Shown one piece after another: positions 1-9,898 of a stretch of DNA of 64,000 nucleotides (position 1 is the first letter of the stretch; every line of letters begins with the position of its first letter). The notes under the pieces are model-generated. The model did no database searches, was not told where the DNA came from, and was given only the letters and a program-made list of their open reading frames with translations. The stretch lies in contig BDSI01000004.1 in NCBI GenBank assembly GCA_003117195.1, positions 1,235,290-1,299,289 on the forward strand, given 5' to 3'. This DNA comes from Eudorina sp. 2006-703-Eu-15 (taxonomy: Eukaryota; Chlorophyta; Chlorophyceae; Chlamydomonadales; Volvocaceae). A program made the translations under genes and the position numbers.

Positions 1-1041
1 CGCAAACGCGGTCCACTTGTGTGTTGTGCGGATGGTAATGTACATGGTGGTGCCAGAGCCGGAGTAACACGGCTTCCTGAAGGCGTGGGGAGATACAGAG
101 ATGCCCTAAATGTTTCTTCTTTTCGGGCAACGTTCCAACTTGTGCCATATGGCTTATCAACACTTCTACTGTCGAGGACAGGCCGGCGTGGGTTGCGGCC
201 GTGGCGTGACTTAATGGCCCGGCACGCTCAAGTACTGCTGATTGCCAAGGGAGCAGGACGGTCGTTGTATTGTGCTGAGGTTGTACGGATATGTACGGAG
301 AACAAATATGTACGGAGGAGGTTTGTACGGTGGTACTGACGGTGTGTACGTGGAGGGGGTGTTGGGAGCGGCCGAGTGGGCCTTCCAGGAGGCGCTGGCG
401 AAGACCGTTTTCATGGGTTGGTGCGTGCCGCGCCAAAGTCGTTCATAAGGCCTAGAGTTGGTGGGAACCTAACTACCGTACCGTTGTTCAAACGGAAAGC
501 GTACATACACGTGGCTGTGTGTCGTTACCGAGTACCGGTTGTGCGCAAGTACTGCAGATGTGTTCTCTTGAGAAGTTCAGCTGTAACCCCGTTCGTGGAT
601 CATCACTTCGTTTGGTTTGAAACCACGTCGCCATCTTATTCAAACATGTTGGGTCCATTAAGCCTCAGATCACCGTACACACTTCGCCGTACTTGGGCAT
701 CTTGTCGTAACACGTACGGTATCCGTACGTCACCATGGAAGTACCCCCCAAAAAAGTGCGTTTGCCAGGATGAATGGATCAGAACGCACGTCGTCGGGGG
801 TTTCTCACTGAACACAACGCGCCACGCACCACCGCCGTAACCGCCGCAAGCCGCGACCCGTACACCGCATCCATCCATTTGCAGCCCCAGCCGAACCCCA
901 GTCCCATCAGTTTTTACCTTCACCACCCGCTACGCAGCCGCCCACCATCACCATCACCACCACGGCCACCACTACCATCACCACTGCCACCGCCACTACA
1001 ACCACCACAGCCACCACAACCAGCTTCAGCGCACGGCCGCG
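1..1041. other. Left-end spacer, no supported gene
   Basis: I see no exon chain or recognisable protein motif here on either strand; the open frames are short and lack conserved motifs. The stretch is rich in the hexamer GTACGG and its complement. Around 940-1020 there is a purine/pyrimidine-biased run of CCA/CCG triplets. Since the neighbouring gene runs leftward and stops at 1042, part of this stretch is probably its 3' untranslated region. I did not find a convincing TGTAA polyadenylation signal on the minus strand close to the stop. Confidence 0.5.
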
Positions 1042-4000
1042 TCAAACCCCCGCAGATCTCTGTAACGCCTGCACCATCTGGGCAGCGAGCTGCTGCACTT
1101 GACCAGCTCTGAGACGCAGCGGCGCCCTGAGACGCAGCGGCGCCGCCTGTTCTGCCAGCTGCAGCTGCTGCTGCTGCTGCTGCGGCGGCGGCGGCGGCGG
1201 CCGGTACTCGGGGCAGTAGCTGGGGTACAGCCCCGGGTGCAGGTCGGGACGTACGGGCACACACTTGTACGCCACCTCAGGCTCCGGTACGATGCCGTAC
1301 CTGAAGCGGTACGAGTCCCACTGCCGTATCCGGTCGTCCTGGCTCGCAAGCTTGAGAATCTCTCGGCCGTCTTTTTTGGCGGTGTTGGGTGGATTGCAGA
1401 CCTGCCACACGCACACCGGCAGCGGCCCGGGCCGTAACCCGAGCGTGTCGCCGCGCACGGTGACACAACCGACCGTAATGTGTATGTACGTACAGAGGTA
1501 CGGCATCAGGTTGCCGTGCGGTGTGTAACTTGAAAAAAGCTAAGAAACGTTGAAAATGCATGCTACATCTGCATTGACCATCGTGCGCGTGACCCCGCCC
1601 CTCACCTGGAACTCGTGCAGTACGGCAAAACGGTCTCGGAGCTTCGGGCCGAGTACGGCAAGATACGCGTAGTCCACGCCCCAGCCCATCAGCTCGCCGC
1701 TGTACGACGGCGAGTCCAGCAGCTCGACCAGCTTGTCCGACCTGTACGACGGGGAACCGGCCAGACCCAAGTCGTACCATGCCGTACCATGCCGTACTAT
1801 GCACGAGGAAGGGCCGGGGCGACACGGGGCCCAAACACAACACCACCCTCCGGGTCCAGCGGGATGATTGGGTCGCACACGTCACGGGATGGCATCATAA
1901 TGTCACTGCGGGGTTTGCCACGAGCCCCTTCCGACACGATGTCGGGTGACACGTGGAAACGGGAAACCTGATGATCTGAAAGCCTGAGACCCTCCATGAA
2001 ATGTGGTAGCCTACGCCCGAACGACATCATCGATTGGCGGCCTTGCCCTTCCGCCGCCCTTGCACCTCCGTCCACACAGGTCTTAGCATGTGCGGTGCCG
2101 CGCAGGCGCCTCGAGTGCACGATTTATGTACGGAGCTTCATGGCGCAAACCACGACAATACGACAGCTTTGTGGGTGCCTCAAACCAGCATGCAAAGGAG
2201 CCGTTAGTTCGGCGCTGGCAGGATTTGGGTTAGTGCTGGAAGGACGGTAGGACGGTAGGAAGGTAGGACGGTAGGAAGGTAGGAAGGTAGGAAGGTCCTG
2301 GGATTTCCCCCAAACCCTGAGAACCCGTCAGAACCCTAGAGTATTACCCTATCACCGAAAGAAAAAAGTGAAGAGGGTGGCACCCCTGCCACCTCAGCCG
2401 CATGCGGCACACCCGATACCTGGTACCGGTCGGTACTCGGTGGCGCCGCGAACCTAGAGGCACAGCGGAACAACGGGTCCACGACACGGGTCCAGTAACG
2501 GAAACTAACGGTAACAACAACACGACGTACGACACGACACACCACGTGTATGTACTGCACCTGAAGACGCAGGCGTTGTTCTCCACGAAGGACGTGTACG
2601 ATAACCGCAGCTCTGGTTGATGCCAGAGCAGCTGGTGGTCGACTTTGCTGTCGTGCCGCAGGCTGGGCTGCGCCAGCCAGATTCCGTCGGCGGCGCCGGG
2701 CGGTCCCGACAGCTCGGTGAAGCGATCGAACAAGGCGTTGAGCTGCGTAAGGGACCGCCGGGGAGGTCGGTGGGGCGGCGACGGCGGTATGGATGTACGG
2801 ATGTACGAACATACGACGTCGCAGTCAGGCGCACGTGTTGGTGCCGTAGCGAATCGGCAGGGGCTTGGGACCCGGCCCCGAAACCAGTAAACGACCAGCA
2901 GCTCGGCGCCTGGCAGCCATCACGAGGGCAGATGCGATCGTGTGTAAAAGGACGGACGGGCAGGGGCCGTACACCGCCGTACCTGGGCGGTCGAGATCAC
3001 GAGATCGTCGTCCCACACCGCTACGGCATCGTACGAGGCCAGCAAGCCCGGGTACATGGAGTGCAGGCGATGCAGGTTCTGGTGCTTGGCGCCATGCACG
3101 GGGTAGACGTAGTCGGGTCGGTCGGGCGTGCCGGCGCCACTGACCCGCGGGTCGGCGATGTCCAGGGCGCCGTAGTACCCCACCAGCAAGTCGTAGGTAC
3201 GGTTGGGTTGCGCCCACATGCGCCAGACACTCTGCGGCGACACGTTGGGAGGCGGAAAGCGTGTGTATAAAAAATAGCTGGCGTGTGTGTGTGTGTACGA
3301 CACGGTGCGAGCGCGGTCGTACATATGCAAGCGTGCGTTCATGGAGGGTGCGCACGAGCACGCCTACCGCCATGTACGTACGTACGCACAGACACGTTCG
3401 ATACCCGTGTGGAGGGCACATGAGACATGGCGAAGGCGATGTAATGAGCCGGATTCGGACTGCGTAGTGTGCTTCGCTGAACCCTCATTGACGCGGTTTA
3501 GATGCAGCTGGCCTACGGGTTTTCGACTCGACTCTACTGGATGTCGGCCCTGTAAGGCCCTGTGCCCCGACGTTGCATGCACACTGCAACACGGCACCCA
3601 TGTAACGCGGTGTTACACCCGGCGGTGCCACTCGACGGTGTCTCCATTGCGCTTCGTGAAGCGCGCCGCGAACCCAAACCGCACTCGCCCAGGCAAGGGG
3701 CCTTACAAAAAATCGGATGGCCACGTCGGCGCGCGGGCGGCTGCGCAAGTCCGCCAGACAGAGTCGATTGCCGTACCAGATCGCCGTACTCGCCAGAGAT
3801 CGCCGTACTCGCCTGATCGCCCGCACACGTGTACACCAGGAACCTCCGTCGCCCTGACCCCGAGGCCAGTGCTCCAACGGATGGTCCCAGGACATGGCTA
3901 CTGCTACTGTCGCCTGATGCCTCGGCAGAAGGAATGGTCGGCGTTGCTGCCTGCAGGGGCTGCTCTGTTTGGGCCGCCGCCGATGGCAAGCGCGGCTGCT

Positions 4001-5852
4001 GCTGCTGCTGCTGCGGCGGCGGCGGCGATGACAGTGATGACGCCAATCCCGCCGGCGTCGTCTGCACGGTTGTCGTACATCCAGCAACGCCCAGCCGGAT
4101 GACTCCCTGCCGCGCCAGCAGCCCCATCTTGGCGAAGAACGGCGTGGTGGTCGCCGGCACCAACGGGAATAGCCGCCGCGGAGGCAAGCCTGTCTCAGAC
4201 AACGAGCTGTTTTGGGAAGGGCCTGCAGGGGATTCGGCGTCTGCAGTGGCGGCGGCGGCGGCGGCGGCTGCCTCGACGTCTGCGGCGGCTGCAGCGCTGG
4301 CGGCGCGTTCTGACAAGAGCTGCAGGCCCGCAGCGGCTTCCAAGGTGAAGGCCAGGATGCAGCCCGGCAAGCCCTGGCGGCGGCGGCGGCGGAGATTATT
4401 GAGCGACACATGCGCATCAGCCACGGACGTGCCTGCGACCTGCCATCCGCCGCAAGACGACGGCAGCACGAGTACGTCACTTCCAGTTCCCAGGACGCCG
4501 CCGCCGCCACCGCCGCCGCCGGGTATCGGGAGCTGTTGTCGGCGCAGCGCTGCCAGGCCGTCCGACAGGTCCTGGAGCCATGCGCCCCGGCTGCCGTACA
4601 CGCGATCACTTGTCGTAAAATCGTCGGTACGACCAGAAGATGTGTCATCCCCGTCGCCGCCGCCGCCTGTACGTCGTCCCCACGCCAATAGATCCGGCAC
4701 AGCCTCTCCGTAATCCATGGCGGCGTGTGTCGAACAATTCATCGGTACGACACAACCCATCAGGGCATCAATTGTGGCGTTCACGGCGTTGATGTCATCA
4801 TGCCGAAACACCGGCGGCTGCCGCGAATGGTTCCGCTGCGACATCGGCGGCGCTGCCTCGGGGCCTTGCACCACCTCGGCCGCCGCCGCCGCTGCCGCCG
4901 CTGCCGCCGCCCAAGCCGCAGGGCCGCTGACGCCCTCCCGCCGTAACGCCCGCTCCAACGCGCCGCCGTCGGCCGCTGCCACCCAGGACAGCTCATCGGT
5001 CACCACCGCACAGGCCCGCGACCGCCCTTCCACACGGCTGCTTTCGCCCTTGGAGATCACAGACCCCCCAGCACGTGCAGCAGCATCTACGTCTTCGTAC
5101 CCGTCGTGCTGCTGCCCCTCCGCAGGCTGCAGCGCTGGTGCGCCTCCCGCCCCTTGCTGCAGCTGCCGACGCGTCGGCAGCAGATCGGCGCAGAGCCGCA
5201 GCGCCGTCAAGTGGGCCCTATAAGCGAGGGCCTCCCGCGGCCATACCGCGTTGTACGGCGCAAGATCGTGGTCTGACAGCACGACAGTGAGATTCACTCC
5301 GCCGGCGCCGTCGCCCGCCGGCATCCTCCCTGGAGCATCCCCACGGCGGGCCGTGCGGTACATCCACAAGCACAGACCTGCGTCGTCGTCGTCACGACTC
5401 CGAAATCTCCGCAGGCCCGCCCGGTCAGAAGAAGACGTCTCCGCCGCGGCGTTGGGTACCAAGGGCTGCTGCGTCGGCGGCGCGGCGTCCACGTGTACGG
5501 CTGCCCCGTGGGTCGGCTGGGCGCTGCTGCCGCTGCCTCCAACGCCTTCGCCTTTGTTATCGTCGCAGGTCGATACTCTGAAGACAATGTCAAAGTGTTG
5601 ACACAGGAGCGCCTCCAAGGACCGCACCCCCCGCTCATTTGGTTTTGCTGAGCCAGGTCCAGGCGGCGCCCAGTTGAGATCCAAGACCGCGCGACCCGCG
5701 TGCGATTCAGCGGGGAGCTCGGCTTTCCTCGAAAGGGCTCTGGCGGCGACGGCGCTGCGCGCAGCGACTTCGGGCAGTGCTCGCACGCGGCCGTGCAGGC
5801 GGGGCAACGACAATATCAATACAACAACCGGCAGGAGGGCAGCTGGGCCCAT
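1042..5852 (-). CDS. DUF707-like Golgi membrane protein, 5 exons
   Basis: Exons on the minus strand: 5852-3813, 3231-2983, 2742-2561, 1741-1606, 1401-1042, giving about 988 residues; all phases agree. The start ATG at 5852 is the first one downstream of a TATA-like element near 6015 and opens a hydrophobic segment (AALLPVVVLILSL), expected to act as a signal anchor. Residues 30-665 are mostly low complexity with conserved-looking islands. From about residue 668 (FLVYTCAGDQ) the fold resembles DUF707 / GT-A-like proteins: YDLLVGYYG, then WDDDL near 753-757 (a DXD-type motif), AQPSL, a TSFVE stretch, and GWGVDY near 843-848. The tail ends in P6Q6 and LRLRA repeats. The first intron must start with GC (CAG|GCGAGT) to keep frame. 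A glycosyltransferase-like role in the Golgi is inference; DUF707 function is not established. The long N-terminal extension is unusual. The family call is from motif memory only. Confidence 0.72.
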
Positions 5853-6006
5853 TGGCCTGGGAGTGGAAACGGATGGACTCGGGCGCTGCAGTTCTAGGAG
5901 CGATGTGCAGGATCTCGCGATTTCGACGGGACGAGGGCGCCGCACAGGTATCTGTTGTTTGTCCAATGCAGCGTTGCAGCCTCGCGTTGGCAATGACGCA
6001 CGCACC

Positions 6007-6024
6007 GGTATATAATTTTTATAT
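6007..6024 (-). promoter_or_regulatory. TATA-like element of the DUF707-like gene
   Basis: An AT-only run reading ATATATAAAAATTATATA on the minus strand stands out in GC-rich surroundings. It lies about 155 bases upstream of the ATG at 5852, a plausible distance for a core promoter followed by a 5' leader of about 120 bases. The assignment is inferred from position and composition. Confidence 0.5.
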
Positions 6025-6815
6025 ATGTCGTACTCTATGGACCCAATGCACACACGCACGCGTTCAGCCGGCTGCATCCGCTCGCGCTGAGATGTTCTCT
6101 GGCCTATGGATGTTTGCCGCCGTGTGGCAGTCCCACAAGGCGACGAAAGACGACTGGTGCCGAGGCCTGCATTGGCAAAACAAACCAGGACAAACCTCCC
6201 TTTGGGGTCCGCTGTAACCTTCATTCATTCAAACCTCCTCTCATTTCCCGGTCCTCCAGGTCTCTTTCACCTTTTTATATTTCGGTTTGGGAAACCTCTC
6301 GCCCTAGTTTGGCGGTGCCGGTTACCCCGACACGACACGGCATGTAGCTGGCCTGTTGGCGGTGTTGAGGCAGGCCAGAGGCCGGGGAGCCCTTCGACGG
6401 GAACCCTCGAAGGACGCGTCGTACCGCACCGGCGATGTGCGGGGTATCGAGCGTGATTCGACTGGCTACACGATCGGAGACCGCTGATGACGTGCTGAAC
6501 GCAGCTGTCGTTCGGGTCGTTCTGGCTTTGGCAATTCGCAGCAATCACGTATCCCCGGGTAGCGGGAGCAATCCGGTGGACAGCCCCTGAACCCGACCCC
6601 GCAGACCCCAGGACCAAGTGAGCTGAAGGACCCAATCAAGCGCGTAGACTGTGGCCGTTTCCCTAACTGGGTTCCGTACAAACGGGGTCCACGATATGTC
6701 CAGAAGCTGCGCGGACAACCCAATAAGGTGCGTCTTCGACCCCTCCATACCCTTTCATACACCCACCATCGCCTGCTCTCTCGCCCTATTGACTACCCGC
6801 GTTGTGTCACGCCTT

Positions 6816-7003
6816 CTACGTCGCGGAGCTCTGACCCGTGTGTTCCTCCAGGCAGGCAGGCAAACGTGCCTCGAGCAGGCGGGCTTCCAGCGGGTCGATG
6901 GGGAACCCAAACCACCCTCGGCCGGTCCCGGAGATCTGGTGCAGGAGGGCGGCGTCATGTCCTCTGCCTCTGTCGAATTCCACCTCCGCCTTCTCCACCC
7001 GCA
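6816..7003 (-). CDS. Orphan exon-like ORF, unknown product
   Basis: A minus-strand frame preceded by a good acceptor (pyrimidine-rich, ending CTCTAG) encodes about 61 residues with a non-repetitive, globular-looking composition (VEKAEVEFD, HQISGTGRGWFGFPIDP, LEARLLEARL) and ends in a TAG stop. It looks like the last exon of a gene, but the gene immediately upstream on the same strand (SRPBCC) already has its own stop at 7312. It could be an alternative terminal exon of that gene, a remnant, or chance. I do not recognise a family. Confidence 0.3.
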
Positions 7004-7311
7004 CCTAGAGGACCGAGGCCGGCCCCGTCGCCCCGTCAATTGCACCCATCACACCGCCCGGCTTGTCGTTCGCGCCCCGCAACAGCCAAGCTGCTCCTTC
7101 GCTGTGTCGCTGCGCAGTGCCGCGCGCCGACCTCCGCCCCGCAGGAACGTGCGGCACCCCTGGAGCTGAGCTGATGCAGGCGGTGATCACCTGCCACCTG
7201 CGAAAACAGCGGCGGCGGCGAGTCTGCGCGTGTCGCCCAGCCAGGATCTCCCCAATGCGCGGCTGCTGCTCCTAATCCTCCTCCAGCTCCTCCCCCTGCT
7301 GCTGCGCCTCG

Positions 7312-9820
7312 TCACGCTGCGGTTGCCTTCTCCGTGGTGGCCGGCGCCGTCACGAACTCCCGGAAGCGTTCCATGTCCTTCTGGATGATGCCCTCCACCA
7401 GCGGGGTGAGCGCCTGCGGCCCAGCCGAGCGGGTAGCAGGCCGACGCAGGCCGCGTTGCATGTTTTCTTACGAACGATACTACGCTCCTGTTAGCGGACC
7501 GCGCCACCACATGTTCTTACCCGTGCTGGACAGGACATACCGCGAATGCGGTGTTCCGTACGGCCCTCTGTGACCCGCGGGTCAGGGTCCCACAGCTGTC
7601 ACACCCACCGCAGGCAGTGGCAGGGACAGACTCCAGGGGCGCCATCATCCAGGAGGAGGCCCACGCTCCAGGGGGGTGGCCGCCGCACGCACATCCCCGA
7701 AGCGCTTTGTCCATGCACTCCATGCCCCCTCGCTGGGACACCGCATCGGCCCCCTGGAGCCGTGCGTGTTTCAGGTGGTCCTCGTCATCGCGTTCATTTC
7801 GCTGCTGACAACTCCTGATTCACGACGCAGCGCGTCTCCAGCCGCTGATTCGGTAGCGCGGGACAACCCCGCAGGCGCCAACGCGCCATGTGTCCATTTG
7901 ACCCTAGAGAATCCTCTCCCTGGCGTTTGTTGATTTCGAAATTGTGACAACACAAGACGTACGAGACACGACACGCACTCACGTTTGCGAAGGGTACGAG
8001 CACGTCCGGCACCTCGTACGAGATGATCAGCGTGATGTTGCAGCTGGAGGGAGATGTCCGTACGAACTTGATCTGGCCGCGGTTCTGGATCTCGATCCCT
8101 ACAGTCGCGGAGTGGAAGCGGCGATCCCGTCCGCACGCCATCAGAAGCCCGATCAGTCGGTCGGGTCGGGTCGGGTCGGGTCGGGTCGGGTCGGGTCGGG
8201 TCGGGTCGGGTCGGGTCGGGTCGGGTCGGGTCGGGTCGGGTCGGGTCGGGTCGGGTCGGGTCGGGTCGGTCGGGTCGGTCGGGTCGGTCGGGTCGGTCGG
8301 GTCGGTCGGTCGGTCGGGTCGGTCGGGTCGGTCGGGTCGGTCGGGTCGGTCGGGTCGGTCGGGTCGGTCGGGTCGGTCGGGTCGGTCGGGTCGGTCGGGT
8401 CGGTCGGGTCGGTCGGGTCGGTCGGGTCGGTCGGGTCGGTCGGGTCGGTCGGGTCGGTCGGGTCGGTCGGGTCGGTCGGGTCGGTCGGGTCGGTCGGGTC
8501 GGGTCGGTCGGGTCGGTCGGGTCGGTCGGGTCGGTCGGGTCGGTCGGGTCGGTCGGGTCGGTCGGGTCGGTCGGGTCGGTCGGGTCGGTCGGGTCGGTCG
8601 GGTCGGTCGGGTCGGTCGGGTCGGTCGGGTCGGTCGGGTCGGTCGGGTCGGTCGGGTCGGTCGGGTCGGTCGGGTCGGCCAGCCAGAAACCCCAGCCAGA
8701 AACCCCCCGGAAGCCTTCCGAGAACAAAAACTGCAGCCCTCGACTTCCCTGACGTGCGAACGCATCAGCCGAGTGCGCAGAGACCGAGTGCGTATCCGGT
8801 GAGGCTGCAGCTGTTGCAGCACGAAGGTGCCGCAGGTCCCAGCTGCGCTGTCCTGCCCTTTGGTGCACACACCTGCGCCTCGCGCCGCCATGCGCCCGTT
8901 ATGTGTCATCCCTTCCCGGAGGGACGCTCACCTAGGGACGCGGAGCCGCGCTCCGAAACCCAGTGGATTTTGTTGTTCTTGACGGGCGGCAGGTTGCGGG
9001 CCAGCCAGGAGAACTCCCAGTCGCGTCCGAACTGGTGGGTGGCGAGGGTCCATCGAGACATTCGAGGGTCGGATTCCACCACCTGGGGACGGATCGGGGC
9101 GGGGCGGGGCGGGGCGGGGCTGGGCGGGGACGAGAGCGGCAGTTGGCAGTTGGCGGTTTGGCAGTTGAACGGTCTATGTCTATGTCGTATCTACCTTGGC
9201 GGTGCCGCACACGGGCTCAGGGGAATGGACTTCGCCGTTGAGCGACCGGCCCCGCAACGGCAGTACGGCACCCCTGACTGGTCGCAGTGGCAGCGGTCAC
9301 ATTCCGTAAGTTCCTGGTGGTGTCCAACCACCCGTTGGGCTAGAAGCGCTGTGCGGATGGCGGTGCGACAACACCCTGAGGACCCAAACACCAGCCCGCC
9401 CGCCTTGCGAGGCCGGCACCGCTGACCCCCGGCTGGTCAGACGGGGCGCCCGTCCACCGCGTCACATCCCGGCGTGACACGTCCATCCACGCCACAACCA
9501 TCCAGCCCCTTCCATCCAACCATCCAGCCAGACAGCCATCAATGTCCCCAGCCAGCCATCCCCCCAGCCAGGCAGCCAGCCCCCCAGCCATCCAATCACC
9601 CGTCCATCCACATAGCCGCCCAGCCAGCCAGCCAGCCAGCCAGCCCACCAGCCATCCGTCCACCCTGGCGGACCCACCTTGACTGACTTGATCCAGGGCA
9701 TCCACTGCGGAATACGCTCACGGTCCTCCCATAGGGACCAGCACTTCTCCAGGGGGGCCTGCACGTCCACTTGGGCCCTACGCAGCACCCAGGTATACAC
9801 AGGGGCGGGGCACGCATCAC
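7312..9820 (-). CDS. SRPBCC / polyketide cyclase-dehydrase family protein (5' incomplete)
   Basis: Resolved exons on the minus strand: 9820-9678, 9082-8932, 8098-7983, 7413-7312; phases agree throughout. The roughly 170 residues match the algal/plant SRPBCC (polyketide cyclase/dehydrase and lipid transport) family: YTWVLRRAQVDVQAP, then WEDRERIPQWMPWIKSVKV, SRWTLATHQFGRDWEFSW, IEIQNRGQIKF, LIISYEVPDVLVPFAN, and PLVEGIIQKDMERFREF. Such helix-grip proteins bind lipids or other hydrophobic ligands; plant and algal members of this type are often plastid-targeted, which is inference here. The 5' end lies upstream; an ATG at 10723 opens a plausible targeting-peptide frame, but I could not connect it. 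The intron 8099-8931 carries a G-rich satellite and the intron 9083-9677 a CCAGC/CCATC minisatellite. A one-base-shifted frame right at the stop would give an acidic tail ending GEELEED, so the exact C-terminus is open. Confidence 0.85.
8155..8680. repeat. Intronic (GGGTC)n / (GGTCGGGTC)n satellite
   Basis: About 525 bases of almost pure tandem repeat: first a GGGTC pentamer array to about 8268, then a nonamer GGTCGGGTC array with two small phase breaks near 8300 and 8496. On the plus strand it is strongly G-rich. It lies entirely inside the intron 8099-8931 of the SRPBCC gene. Translations of the array give artificial DPTDPT, RSGRSG and GSVGSV proteins on both strands; these are not genes. 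Confidence 0.97.
9480..9660. repeat. CCAGC/CCATC minisatellite in SRPBCC intron
   Basis: Imperfect tandem copies of CCAGCCATCC and CCAGC fill the intron just 3' (on the minus strand) of the WMPWIKSVK exon. They account for the Trp/Gly-rich frames that appear here in translation. Confidence 0.85.
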
Positions 9821-9826
9821 CTGGTG

Positions 9827-9898
9827 AGGCATACACTGAGGTCATGCATACACTGAGGTCGGTCAGGTATTCACAGAGCTCAGGCATATACTGAGGTC
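9827..9898. repeat. Short tandem repeat, unit ATACACTGAGGTC
   Basis: Three to four imperfect copies of GCATACACTGAGGTCA lie directly upstream of the acceptor of the first resolved SRPBCC exon. Each copy brings a CAG acceptor-like site on the minus strand, which makes the true exon start ambiguous. Confidence 0.7.

Larger units (their letters stand above)
5853..7311. other. Spacer with one orphan exon-like segment
   Basis: Apart from the TATA-like element near 6015 and the exon-like segment at 6816-7003, I see no supported gene. The right part probably includes the 3' untranslated region of the SRPBCC gene, which stops at 7312 on the minus strand. Short frames on both strands here lack conserved motifs. 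Confidence 0.4.

Noticed and set aside
7771..8909. Two long minus-strand and two plus-strand frames of DPTDPT, RPTRPT, GSVGSV or RSGRSG
   Set aside because: They are translations of the GGTCGGGTC satellite inside an intron; all frames stay open because the repeat lacks stops.
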